Positions 1-8,202 of a stretch of 49,248 nucleotides of DNA are shown here, in pieces. This DNA comes from Acidobacteriota bacterium (GTDB taxonomy: Bacteria; Acidobacteriota; Aminicenantia; Aminicenantales; Saccharicenantaceae): assembly GCA_014894455.1 (NCBI GenBank), contig JADBLN010000112.1, positions 1 through 49,248 of the forward strand. The letters are read 5' to 3'. A program made the translations under genes and the position numbers. Numbering within the stretch: the stretch's first letter is position 1; each line of letters begins with the position of its first letter. Under the pieces are notes generated by a model that saw only the letters and a program-made list of their open reading frames with translations, had not been told where the DNA came from and did no database searches.

Positions 1-2
1 TG

Positions 3-59
3 CTCAATGAGATCGCGCTGATGGTCCGGGAGCAGGGAGAAACCGCCGTTCTCTATTAA
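3..59 (+). CDS. C-terminal end of an unidentified protein (cut by window start)
   Basis: An open frame enters from the left edge and ends in TAA at 57-59, giving 18 residues that end in ETAVLY. It is on the same strand as the gene at 120. Too little is visible to identify a family. Confidence 0.4.
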   Translation, partial: LNEIALMVREQGETAVLY

Positions 60-119
60 ATTCGGCGCGTTAGAGGCCGGCGGCCGGCCCGTCGACCGGA
101 TGCAGATTGGGAGGGACCC

Positions 120-1013
120 GTGACGAAGAAATACGTTCTTTCCGCCATGGTCGTGATTATCGTCCCGCTCGCCGGACTGCTTCTGGCCGGCCTCGGCCAG
201 GACGCCCCCGCGGGCCATGGACCGGCGGATCCTCCGTCCGGGATTTCCGCACCCCAGTTCCTGCCCGACGACCTCGCCCAGCGCGAAAAATGGGAGGACT
301 TCCTCGGGACCGCGGAGGTCGTCGGCAGCAAGCAGTTGACGGGGTCCGAAGCCGTGACCTCGCCCTGGGTCCTGACCCTCAAGAAAGGGGACGTGACCCA
401 TCGGGCCCTCTGGAAAAACGCCCAGGGCCGCATGGGCGGGTTCTGGGAGGGCTGGAACTACGAGATTGCCGCCTACCTTCTCGACAAGCACCTCGGGCTG
501 GGCCTCGTCCCGCCCACCGTCGAGCGCCGCTTCCAGGAGAACAGGGGCTCCTGCCAGTACTGGGTCGACGACTGCATGTCGCTCCGCGACAGGGAGCAGA
601 AGAAGATCAAGATGCCCCTGGCGAAGGTTTTCAACTGGAACCGGGCGACCTATCTCCAGAGACTCTGGGACAACCTCATCGCCAACGAAGACCGCCACAT
701 GAATCAGATCCTGATCACCCCCGACTGGCGGATGATCCTCATCGACCACTCCCGCTCGTTCCGGACGTCGGCCCGTTTCACCAAGGGCCTCCTCTACACG
801 GCCAATTCCCCGCAGGGGCCCAAGCTCATGAGCGAGCTGCCGCGGGCTGTCGTCGACAAGGTCAAGGCGCTCGATTTCGCCGCGATCAGGTCCGCCGTCG
901 GCGACACCCTCTCTGACGACGAGATCAACGCCGTCCTCATCCGGCGCGAACTCATCCTGAAGGAGATCGACCGGCTGATCAAGGCCACCGGGGAGAACAA
1001 GGTCTTCTACTGA
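120..1013 (+). CDS. Exported kinase-fold-like protein (HipA/FAM20/PI3K-like motif)
   Basis: 297 residues from a GTG start. Residues 1-25 form a hydrophobic signal peptide or anchor, so the protein probably acts outside the cytoplasm. The centre has a conserved-looking pocket: NYEIAAYLLD (113-122), then NLIANEDRHMNQ (185-196), then LIDHSRSF (207-214). An N-x-D-R-H-x-N motif followed by an I-D-H/N-x-x-x-F motif is the catalytic and metal-binding layout of atypical kinases such as HipA, FAM20 and PI3/4-kinase-like proteins. The ATP-binding N-lobe is not obvious. Substrate and activity are unknown; the kinase assignment is an inference from these motifs. It converges with the operon at 1014-6128 and abuts the rsbW-like stop codon. 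Confidence 0.55.
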   Translation: MTKKYVLSAMVVIIVPLAGLLLAGLGQDAPAGHGPADPPSGISAPQFLPDDLAQREKWEDFLGTAEVVGSKQLTGSEAVTSPWVLTLKKGDVTHRALWKNAQGRMGGFWEGWNYEIAAYLLDKHLGLGLVPPTVERRFQENRGSCQYWVDDCMSLRDREQKKIKMPLAKVFNWNRATYLQRLWDNLIANEDRHMNQILITPDWRMILIDHSRSFRTSARFTKGLLYTANSPQGPKLMSELPRAVVDKVKALDFAAIRSAVGDTLSDDEINAVLIRRELILKEIDRLIKATGENKVFY

Positions 1014-1433
1014 TCAGATATTCTTCGAAACGGTCAGGATGTTCTCGCCGCCGTCACGCCTGTAGCTCAGGCCGTCCATCATCGTCCGGAAAAAAAAGAC
1101 GCCAAGCCCGCCCCGCTTGCCGCTGCGGAGTCTGGCCAGCACGTCGGGATTGGGTTTCTTGACCGGATCGAAGAGGACGCCCCGGTCCCGGATCTCCATG
1201 AACAGGGTCCCGTCGTCCCGCCAGATGCGGATGGCGAGGTCGCCTTCCCGGCCCTCGGGGTAGGCGTACAGGGCGATGTTGACGCAGATCTCGTGGAGCG
1301 CGAGCTCGATCTTGAGCTCGTCCTCCTCCGTGAGGCCCAGACCGCCGAGGTAGTCGTGGAGGAAGCGCCGGACCCGGTCGACCTCTTTGAGGGTGGCCGG
1401 GACGACGAGTTCTCTCGCATCGGTTTCCGTCAA
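1014..1433 (-). CDS. RsbW/SpoIIAB-type anti-sigma serine kinase (HATPase_c_2)
   Basis: 139-residue single-domain GHKL ATPase of the anti-sigma kinase type. The N-box is visible in ELALHEICVNIALYAYP, a D-x-G loop in DRGVLFDP, and a glycine loop in RGGLGVFFF. The family phosphorylates a STAS antagonist and sequesters its target, often a sigma factor. The chosen start is TTG at 1433, preceded by AGGAGAG at a good distance; no in-frame ATG gives a full-length domain. It is last in a leftward operon with a STAS antagonist and a PP2C phosphatase, so it is the kinase of a partner-switching module. No sigma factor is adjacent; its client is not known. Confidence 0.88.
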   Translation of the reverse strand: MTETDARELVVPATLKEVDRVRRFLHDYLGGLGLTEEDELKIELALHEICVNIALYAYPEGREGDLAIRIWRDDGTLFMEIRDRGVLFDPVKKPNPDVLARLRSGKRGGLGVFFFRTMMDGLSYRRDGGENILTVSKNI

Positions 1434-1457
1434 CGGACTCTCTCCTGGCCCCGGCCC

Positions 1458-3134
1458 TCACGGATTCCGTTTGACGACGACGAGGGTCATGTCGTCGCCG
1501 GCCTCGGTGCAGCCACTGAAAGCGAAGACGTCTTCGTAGATCTTCTCCATGATCTCTCGGGACCCGAGGGACCCGGAGATCTTGAGCCTGTCGGTCAGGC
1601 GCTGGTCGCCGAACTCCTCCCGCTTGTCCTTCCGAGTCTCGACGATGCCGTCGGTGAAGAGGCAGAGGATGTCGCCGGGTCCGACGGAGATCGTTCTCTC
1701 CTCGTAGGTCTGTCCCGGGAACATCCCCAGGCAGAGACCCGTGCTCTCGAGGAGGCGCGACGATCCCTTCGGCCCGACGAGGACGGGCGAGTTGTGGCCG
1801 GCGTTGACGTAGGCCAGTTCGTCCTTGCGCCGGTCGACGACCACCAGGAAGAAGGAGATGAAGCAGTGGCTGTCCGAGCTCGTGTAGACGAAATCGTTGA
1901 GGCCGGCGGTGAGGTCGCTCAGGTTGTACGTCGTGGGGAACTTCTCGTGGAGGGCCCCCCGCAGCGAGGCCATGAGCAGGGCGGCGCTTACGCCCACGCC
2001 GGCGACGTCGGCGATGACGACGCCCAGCCGGTCCTTGTCGATGGGGATGAAATCGTAATAGTCGCCCCCGACGTGGTAGCAGGCCCGGGTGCTGCCGCTG
2101 ATGTCGTAGGGCGCGAAAGCGGGCTCATCCCGCGGCAGGAAGTTCTTCTGGATCTGGACGGCCAGGGCCAGCTCCCGCTCCATCTGGATCATCTTCAGGG
2201 ATTCTTCGTAGAGCCGGGCGTTCTCGATCTTGATCGCGGCCAGGTTGGCGAGAAGGGTCAGGAGCCGCAGGTCGTCCTCCGAGAACTGCTCGAGGAGGGA
2301 GGCCCGGTCGCAGTAGATGAGTCCGATGATGTCCTGGTTGTTCCAAAGCGGCACGCACATGGCCGAGTGGATCTGGGCCTGGACGACGCTCTCCTGGGCC
2401 CGCAGCTGCTCGTCGGACTGGATGTCCGAGATGAGGATGGCCGAGTTCCGTTCGAGGGCCGTCTTGACGATCGTCTGGCTGACGAAGATGCTCTGCGTCC
2501 GCAAGGCCCCGTTCAGGATCTTGATGACCTTGGGCTCGAGGACTTGGGTCGCTTCGTCTTTCAGCATGAGGACGCCCCGGTCCATCGGGAGGTGCTGGGT
2601 GAGGACGTCCATGATATGCTCGAGGAGCTTGTCGAGCGGCATGTGGTAGATCAGGGCCTGGCTGACCTCGCTTATGACGGCGATGATCTTCTGGTCCTGC
2701 TGGAGGCGGTCCAGGTCGAGCCCGCCGCCCGGGGTCTTCAAGGCGCCGGACGAGGGCGGCTTTTTGAGAATGTCCTTGACCTGGATGATCGTATTCGAGC
2801 TGTGGGTGAAAGTCGTCCCTTCGACCATCTCGATGTTGGTCTGGAGGTCCCGGTCGAAATAGAAGCGGGTCGAGCCGACGAGGATCTCGTCCCCCCGGGC
2901 GAGATCGATCTCACCGTTGACGCGGCGCCCGTTGACGAACGTCCCGTTCTTGCTGCCCTGGTCGAGGAGGGCGTAGCCCCGCTCCGTCGGGGCGATGACG
3001 GCGTGGCAGCCCGAGCTGAACTGATCGGACAGGACGATGTCGTTCGCGGCCGCCCGGCCGATGCTCACCCGCTTTACGCCGAGCGGGAACGTGGAGGGGT
3101 CCCCTGTCTTCGGATAGATGAAAAGCTGGACCAT
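1458..3134 (-). CDS. FHA-GAF-SpoIIE/RsbU-type PP2C phosphatase
   Basis: 558 residues. An FHA domain (about 5-105) shows GRAAANDIVL, S-x-x-H and SKNGTFVNG, which bind phosphothreonine. A GAF sensor (about 145-310) follows, then a short coiled linker and a C-terminal SpoIIE-type PP2C domain with GGDYYDFIP, IADVAGVG, GHNSPVL, LFTDGIVE and GDDMTLVV, supplying the metal-binding aspartates. Such phosphatases dephosphorylate STAS antagonists to release the RsbW partner. I start at ATG 3134, which has GAGAAGGG six bases upstream; an ATG 42 bases earlier lacks a ribosome site. It lies 24 bp upstream of the RsbW-like kinase. FHA plus GAF inputs suggest it integrates a Ser/Thr-kinase signal with a small ligand or redox cue. 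Confidence 0.9.
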   Translation of the reverse strand: MVQLFIYPKTGDPSTFPLGVKRVSIGRAAANDIVLSDQFSSGCHAVIAPTERGYALLDQGSKNGTFVNGRRVNGEIDLARGDEILVGSTRFYFDRDLQTNIEMVEGTTFTHSSNTIIQVKDILKKPPSSGALKTPGGGLDLDRLQQDQKIIAVISEVSQALIYHMPLDKLLEHIMDVLTQHLPMDRGVLMLKDEATQVLEPKVIKILNGALRTQSIFVSQTIVKTALERNSAILISDIQSDEQLRAQESVVQAQIHSAMCVPLWNNQDIIGLIYCDRASLLEQFSEDDLRLLTLLANLAAIKIENARLYEESLKMIQMERELALAVQIQKNFLPRDEPAFAPYDISGSTRACYHVGGDYYDFIPIDKDRLGVVIADVAGVGVSAALLMASLRGALHEKFPTTYNLSDLTAGLNDFVYTSSDSHCFISFFLVVVDRRKDELAYVNAGHNSPVLVGPKGSSRLLESTGLCLGMFPGQTYEERTISVGPGDILCLFTDGIVETRKDKREEFGDQRLTDRLKISGSLGSREIMEKIYEDVFAFSGCTEAGDDMTLVVVKRNP

Positions 3135-3172
3135 GCGCATCCCTTCTCTATCATTGTAGAGGAGGCGGCGTC

Positions 3173-5752
3173 TCATTTCAACCTCATGGCCTTTTTCATG
3201 CGCAGGGCCCTCTCCTCCGGGGGCAGGTCCTCGATGAGCGGGAAGAGAAGGGCCTTGAGCTCGTAGTCGAGGAGGTCGTCCAGGAGCGAGAGCGAGTAGT
3301 CGACGGACTTCCGGGTTCCCTGGAGGATGTTCTGGCAGGCCTTGACGATGTCCTCGGGGGGATGGAGGAGGGTCATCAGGTCGAAGACTCGTTTGACCTT
3401 GATGTCCAGGGCCGCTTTGGCCTCGGAGGTCAGGCCGGCGGGGGCGCCGCCCGGGGCGCGGCCCGGCGCATCCAGGACGATGGCGTAGCCTTTTCCGATC
3501 AGGAAGAGGATCTCCGGCCGGACTTTCTTGTCCCGGAAACGGACCTCGGGCCGGTCGGCCCGGATCTTGTAGAGGGCGTCGATGAGCTCCGGCTCCACGT
3601 CCTCGCGGCGGCGGGCAAGCTCGTCGAGAAGGATGTCGGCGCTCCTCTGGGTCCCAAACCGGGCCAGGACGACGGGGATGGACCGGCGGACTTCCAACGC
3701 TTCGCTCTCGTCTCCAAGGGCGGACTTGAGCTCTTCTTCGATGCCGGGGCCGTAGTCCGTGAGCGTCCCCTGGGCCTCCAGGGCGGTCAGGGGGTTTCCG
3801 AGCTGCAGGAGGATGAGGGGGACGTGTTCGGCGCGCCGATGGACGGCCGCGCTGCGGAGGGCGTAAGTGACGACTTCGGGAGACGGGTCCTGCAGGAAAC
3901 GTTCCAGGTACCGGAGAGTTTCAGGGGACCGGACCATCAGGCCGATGAGCTTGGCCGCGTCGATCCGGTCTACTTCCGAGGCGGAGCCGGCGTCTTCCGC
4001 GAGGCGCTTTTCCATGACCTCCTGATAGGAAGGCAGGAGGAAGATCAGGTCGATCTCGGAAGCGAAATCTTTGTCGACGATGGCCTCGTCCAGGCTCTGG
4101 AAGAGGACCTCGCCGCCGACGTCGAACAGGCTGTCCATGGACCGGGCCCGGAGTTCGTCCTGCTTGATGCCGAGGACTTCCTTGAGCTCGGGGGTCAGGT
4201 TGTTCTTGCGGACGAGGTCGAAGACGTTCATGAGGTAGAGGGTCGTGCTCCGTTCCCGGCTCTGCAGGGCGTCGAAGACGTCGCGGGTCAAATCGACGTC
4301 GACGTTGGCGCTGACGATCTTGTCGCCCTCGTCCCATCTCCTGCGGATATCCTTTTTCAGGACGGCCGGGTATTCCGCGTAGACGGCCCTGGTCAGGGCG
4401 ATCCAAAGACAGAGGAACACGACGACCAGGATGCCGATCTCCCGGACCTTGGCGACATCGTCCTTGTAGGCAAACCCGGAAAGCCAGTACAGGACCAGGT
4501 AGAGCCCGGCGCCGAGGCCCGTCGCGAACTTGTTGACGAACATGTCGATGAAGATTTTCGCCTTGTACTTGATGTCGGCGGGAACGGGGATGTAGAGGAG
4601 CTCGCGGACCGACTGGCTGAGCGTGTTGTCGAAGAGCTTGTCCCCCCCCCGGATGAGGCTGGCCCAGGCCAGGAGTGCGCCCGCGGAGACCAGGAAGACG
4701 GCCAAGGAGCCGACCAGGAGAAGGGCGGGCGCGACGAGAAGTGCCCAGCGGATGCCGAAGGTCCTCAGGACGCGCCTGGTCGTGGCCAGATGGAATATCG
4801 TCGAGACGACAAGGATGGCCAGGAAGAACATCGCCAGGAAGAGGGTCCGGTCATCTGCGGCGGTGAAAATCCTCCTGACCGCGAACTTGAATTGAAAGTT
4901 TATGAGGGAGCCCACGACCATGGCCGAAGCCAGCGTCGCGGCCAGCAGGCGGAGATAGCGGCTCCGCTTGACGGACAGGAAACTCTCCAAGTATCCGACC
5001 CGGGCCCCGGCCTGCACAGGATTGACCTCGGCCTCGGCGGCTCCCCTGAGCTGCTTTTGTTCGGCGTAGACGCGGTTGACCATCACCAGGGCGAGGGCGA
5101 GGATGACGGGACAGACGAGGAGGAGGTTCCCGGCGCTGATGAGCTTGGCGAAAACCATGAGTGCGGCCAGGGACGACCCGGCGATCCCGCCGAAGAGCCC
5201 GCCCGTGACGAAGAGCCCGACGAGCCGCTTGCCCTGGTAGGGGTCGAATACGTCGTTGACGGCGATCCAGAACTGAGTGACGGACATGGCGATGAAGACG
5301 TCGGACCAGAAGCAGAAGACGAACACGGGGACGGGCCAGGCCCTCATGATGGTCAGCGGGAGCCAGACAAAGAAGATGCCCCCGGAGGAATCGGCCACGG
5401 GCGTCGAAACCAGGCTTTTCAGGTAGACGTCAAAGGCGTACCAGAAGACGAGAAGGCAACCGATGAAGAACAGGATGGAGACCGAAATGTAGGTCCGCCG
5501 CGGCAAGCGATTGAGAAGCCGGGCGTTGAGGGCCACGACGAAGCCGATGAGGAGGGCGGTGGCCAGGTCGGCATACGGCCACCAGGCGGGGTTGACGAGG
5601 CCGATCAGAAAGCTCTCCTTGACCGGCTTGACGATGTAGAAGGAGAACGTGATCAGGAAGAAAAACCCGGACAGGTAGAGCGCCGCGTGGGCTTCGTGAC
5701 CGCGGACGTCGGCGAAACGGTTGAGGAGTTTTTCAAGCCGGCCGTTGGCCAC
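3173..5752 (-). CDS. Tlc/NTT-like nucleotide carrier fused to a HEAT-repeat domain
   Basis: 859 residues, GTG start after AAGGGGG. Residues 1-450 hold about 11-12 membrane helices with the Tlc-family N-terminal feature FYIVKPVKESFLI. Residues 450-859 are cytoplasmic and helical, with HEAT-like repeats (for example RYLERFLQDPSPEVVTYALRS and ADILLDELARR). The Tlc/NTT family exchanges ATP/ADP or nucleotides in intracellular bacteria. Free-living relatives with HEAT extensions exist, and their substrate is not established. It sits between the STAS antagonist and the PP2C phosphatase, suggesting it is a sensor or target of that switch. The family assignment is good; transport of nucleotides here is uncertain. 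Confidence 0.8.
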   Translation of the reverse strand: MANGRLEKLLNRFADVRGHEAHAALYLSGFFFLITFSFYIVKPVKESFLIGLVNPAWWPYADLATALLIGFVVALNARLLNRLPRRTYISVSILFFIGCLLVFWYAFDVYLKSLVSTPVADSSGGIFFVWLPLTIMRAWPVPVFVFCFWSDVFIAMSVTQFWIAVNDVFDPYQGKRLVGLFVTGGLFGGIAGSSLAALMVFAKLISAGNLLLVCPVILALALVMVNRVYAEQKQLRGAAEAEVNPVQAGARVGYLESFLSVKRSRYLRLLAATLASAMVVGSLINFQFKFAVRRIFTAADDRTLFLAMFFLAILVVSTIFHLATTRRVLRTFGIRWALLVAPALLLVGSLAVFLVSAGALLAWASLIRGGDKLFDNTLSQSVRELLYIPVPADIKYKAKIFIDMFVNKFATGLGAGLYLVLYWLSGFAYKDDVAKVREIGILVVVFLCLWIALTRAVYAEYPAVLKKDIRRRWDEGDKIVSANVDVDLTRDVFDALQSRERSTTLYLMNVFDLVRKNNLTPELKEVLGIKQDELRARSMDSLFDVGGEVLFQSLDEAIVDKDFASEIDLIFLLPSYQEVMEKRLAEDAGSASEVDRIDAAKLIGLMVRSPETLRYLERFLQDPSPEVVTYALRSAAVHRRAEHVPLILLQLGNPLTALEAQGTLTDYGPGIEEELKSALGDESEALEVRRSIPVVLARFGTQRSADILLDELARRREDVEPELIDALYKIRADRPEVRFRDKKVRPEILFLIGKGYAIVLDAPGRAPGGAPAGLTSEAKAALDIKVKRVFDLMTLLHPPEDIVKACQNILQGTRKSVDYSLSLLDDLLDYELKALLFPLIEDLPPEERALRMKKAMRLK

Positions 5753-5780
5753 GCGGCCCCCTTGTCAGACCCCCCCGAGG

Positions 5781-6128
5781 TCAGGCTTTGTCAAAGCTCT
5801 CCAAGGCGCCCTCGCAATCCTCCTGGATGTCGAGGACCTTGGTCAGCATCGTGATCTGGAAGATCAGGAGGAGCTTCTTGGAGATCCGGCACAGCTTGAG
5901 CTTCCCGCCCAGGTTTTGGGTCGAGATGTAGCTGGCCAGGATCTCCCCCACCCCGAAGCTGTCGATGAACTCCACGCCTTCGAGGTTGAGCAGGACGTTC
6001 CTCGTCCCCCGGTCGAGGTGCGACTTGACCAGGTTGTGGAGGGTCGTCTGCATGCTCTCGGAGCGGCGTATCTCACCTTCGATGTCGAAGATGACGACGT
6101 TGTTGGATTCTCGAGTTTTTATCAGCAT
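5781..6128 (-). CDS. STAS-domain anti-sigma factor antagonist (RsbV/SpoIIAA type)
   Basis: 115 residues, one STAS domain. The segment GVEFIDSFGVGEI contains the D-S motif whose serine is phosphorylated by RsbW-type kinases in the family. ATG 6128 is chosen over one 30 bases upstream because AAGG lies nine bases before it and the domain starts at MLIKTRES. First gene of the leftward operon STAS - NTT/HEAT - FHA-GAF-PP2C - RsbW kinase; 28 bp separate it from the carrier gene. In the predicted cycle the kinase phosphorylates this protein and the PP2C protein dephosphorylates it. Confidence 0.9.
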   Translation of the reverse strand: MLIKTRESNNVVIFDIEGEIRRSESMQTTLHNLVKSHLDRGTRNVLLNLEGVEFIDSFGVGEILASYISTQNLGGKLKLCRISKKLLLIFQITMLTKVLDIQEDCEGALESFDKA

Positions 6129-6191
6129 GTCTGCCAGCCTTGACCATGTGTTTATCAAAAGCCCGCCGGAAAGTCAACAAAACCGCTTTTT

Positions 6192-6201
6192 TTGCTAGAA
6201 T
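6192..6201 (+). promoter_or_regulatory. Extended -10 element for the tautomerase gene
   Basis: TGCTAGAAT matches an extended -10 (TGn plus TAGAAT at 6196-6201). No good -35 is visible. The predicted start of transcription is near 6208, 14 bp before the ATG. The same TAGAAT hexamer occurs before genes at 14179 and 33194. Confidence 0.45.
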
Positions 6202-6221
6202 AGGGGGGAAAGGAGAACGTC

Positions 6222-6413
6222 ATGCCACTCATAGAGATCCACCTCCTCGAAGGTCGGACGGACGAGCAGAAAAAGGCCCTTCTCACCGCCGTCACGACGG
6301 CCGTTCACGAATCGATCGGCGCCCCCCTCGAAACGATCCGGGTCTGGGTCCAGGAGTTTTCCCCGAAAGAGTACATGGCGGCCGGGGTCCTCGCCGCCGA
6401 AAAGAAGAAGTAG
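6222..6413 (+). CDS. 4-oxalocrotonate tautomerase family protein
   Basis: 63 residues starting MPLIEIHLLEG. The proline after the initiator methionine becomes the N-terminal catalytic base in this family, and the length fits the usual 60-75 residues of a hexameric or trimeric tautomerase. The ribosome site GGGGAAAGGAG is strong. It stands alone between the divergent STAS operon and a dispersed palindromic repeat. The true substrate cannot be told from sequence; members range from 2-hydroxymuconate tautomerase to promiscuous dehalogenases. Confidence 0.85.
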   Translation: MPLIEIHLLEGRTDEQKKALLTAVTTAVHESIGAPLETIRVWVQEFSPKEYMAAGVLAAEKKK

Positions 6414-6474
6414 GCGCGTTCACTGCCCTTTCGTCAGCGACGGGAACCAGTCCCGGCGAAAAGATGGCTCTCTG

Positions 6475-6560
6475 TTTAAGATATTTCCCAGAATTGTGGC
6501 TCCGAGCCGCTCCGCCACAATTCTGCCGGTCGCTCCTGGGAATACGCTCCCTGCCGGTCC
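6475..6560 (+). repeat. Dispersed repeat A, copy 1 (hairpin-bearing)
   Basis: About 83 bp nearly identical (four mismatches by eye) to the inverted copy at 47197-47286. Its core is a perfect 11-bp inverted repeat, AGAATTGTGGC (6490-6500) and GCCACAATTCT (6514-6524), with a 13-base loop that is itself conserved. It lies between convergent genes, as does the other copy. The rest of 6414-6673 shows no gene. Confidence 0.85.
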
Positions 6561-6673
6561 CCCTCCGCTACGGGGGCTAGACATGGTTCCCATCACTGAC
6601 TGGGCAGCGAACGCGCAAGAAAAAGCAGAGAGGTGAAGAGGATCAAGTGGCGCAGATGGCGAAGCGCTCGCGT

Positions 6674-8125
6674 TCAGGTTTTTCGTCTCAGCTTGCTCTT
6701 CCGGATGCCGTAGGTAAAATAGATGACCAGCCCGATCCCCATCCAGGCGAGGAGCCGGAACCACGTGTCCTTGGGCAGCCCCGACATCAGGTAGAAACAG
6801 GACAGGATGCCCATGACCGGGACGAAGGGGACGAGGGGGGTCTTGAAGGGCCGCGGAATGTCGGGACGGGTGTAGCGGAGGACGAGGACTCCGCCGCAGA
6901 CGATGACGAAGGCGAAGAGCGTCCCGATGCTGACCAGCTCGCCGACGATGCCGATGGGGAGCATGGCCGCCGCGATCGCGACGAAGACGGCCGTGACGAT
7001 GGTCGTGACGTGGGGCGTGCCGTACTTCGGGTGGACCCGGGCCGCCGCCGGGGGCAGGAGGCCATCCTTAGCCATGGTGTAGAAGATCCTCGGCTGGCCC
7101 ATGAGCTGGACCATCATCACCGACATGAGCCCGATGATGGCCGCGATCTTCACCAGCGGCGACAGCCAGAAGAGGCGCATGGCGTCGATGGCCACGGCGA
7201 CGGGGGCCGGGACGTCAAGCTGGGTGTAATGGACGACGCCGGTGAGGACGAGGGAAAAAGCGATGTAGATGGCCGTGCAGGCGAAGAGGCTGCCGAGGAT
7301 GCCGATGGGCATGTCCCGCTTCGGGTTCTTGGCCTCTTGGGCCGCAGTCGAGACGGCGTCGAAGCCGAGGTAGGCGAAGAACATCACGCCCGCGCCGCGC
7401 AGGACGCCGCTCAGGCCGAAAAACCCGAACTGGCCCTGGTTCGGGGGGATGAACGGTTTCCAGAGGGCCGGCTTGATGAAGAACAGACCCGCTCCGATGA
7501 AGATGAGGATGATGCCGATCTTGAGGAAAACGATGACGGAGTTGACCGTCGCCGACTCCTTGATGCCCCGGACGAGGATGTAGGCGACGAGAGCGATGAT
7601 GAAGGCCGCCGGCAGGTTGAGGACGGCCCCGGTCTTCGTCCAGGCCCCGGTTTGCGGGTTGAAGGAGTAGGGAGCCGCCGCCAGGGAGGCGGGGAAATCG
7701 ACGCCGATGTCCTTGAGGAAGCTGACGACGTAGCCCGACCAGCCGATGGCCACCGTCGTGGCGCCCAGCGAATACTCTAGGATGAGATCCCAGCCGATGA
7801 TCCAGGCGATGAGCTCGCCGAGGGTGGAATAGGCGTAGGTGTAGGCGCTGCCGGCGATGGGGATGAGGGAAGCGAATTCGGCGTAGCAGAGCCCGGCGAA
7901 GGCGCAAGTCACGCCGGCCAGCATAAAAGAGAGCGTTACGGCCGGCCCGGCGTACTGGGCGGCGGCATGGCCGGTGATGACGAAGATCCCGGCGCCGACG
8001 ATGGCCCCGACCCCGAGGAAGATGAGGTGCCACGGCCCGAGGACGCGCTTAAGGCCCGACGTATCCGAGTCGGCTTCTTGGGTCAACTGCTCCAGGCTCT
8101 TCGTGGCGAACAGGACGCTTTTCAT
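6674..8125 (-). CDS. APC-family amino acid permease (cationic amino acid transporter-like)
   Basis: 483 residues, about 12-13 membrane helices. The N-terminal consensus of the family is clear: [20 protein letters not shown] followed by [12 protein letters not shown], then [14 protein letters not shown] and IGWDLILEY. These match the CAT/YfnA-type branch of the amino acid-polyamine-organocation superfamily, which moves amino acids across the inner membrane by proton symport or exchange. It is a single-gene unit; the palindromic repeat B lies just upstream of its ATG. Substrate specificity is not determinable. Confidence 0.9.
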   Translation of the reverse strand: MKSVLFATKSLEQLTQEADSDTSGLKRVLGPWHLIFLGVGAIVGAGIFVITGHAAAQYAGPAVTLSFMLAGVTCAFAGLCYAEFASLIPIAGSAYTYAYSTLGELIAWIIGWDLILEYSLGATTVAIGWSGYVVSFLKDIGVDFPASLAAAPYSFNPQTGAWTKTGAVLNLPAAFIIALVAYILVRGIKESATVNSVIVFLKIGIILIFIGAGLFFIKPALWKPFIPPNQGQFGFFGLSGVLRGAGVMFFAYLGFDAVSTAAQEAKNPKRDMPIGILGSLFACTAIYIAFSLVLTGVVHYTQLDVPAPVAVAIDAMRLFWLSPLVKIAAIIGLMSVMMVQLMGQPRIFYTMAKDGLLPPAAARVHPKYGTPHVTTIVTAVFVAIAAAMLPIGIVGELVSIGTLFAFVIVCGGVLVLRYTRPDIPRPFKTPLVPFVPVMGILSCFYLMSGLPKDTWFRLLAWMGIGLVIYFTYGIRKSKLRRKT

Positions 8126-8149
8126 GGTGTCGATTTATAGCACAGTCTC

Positions 8150-8202
8150 AAGAGGGGGTCAAACCTACTTTTTTCGAAAAAAAGTAGGTTTGACCCCCTC
8201 TT
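8150..8202. repeat. Dispersed repeat B, copy 1 (53-bp palindrome)
   Basis: A nearly perfect palindrome: arms AAGAGGGGGTCAAACCTAC and its complement flank a T-run/CGA/A-run centre. A slightly diverged copy is at 49140-49190. This copy overlaps the last codons and stop of the cusA-like gene and lies 24 bp upstream of the permease ATG. The GGGGTCAAACCTAC type of palindrome resembles REP elements mobilised by RAYT (TnpA-REP) transposases; no such transposase is in the window. Confidence 0.85.

Noticed and set aside
1293-3266. Long plus-strand open frame opposite the PP2C gene (and similar frames opposite 3173-5752, 8165-11296 and 24997-28593)
   Set aside because: Antisense mirrors of GC-rich genes: rich in Asp/Glu/Val/Arg repeats, no family motifs, while the opposite strand encodes clear domains.
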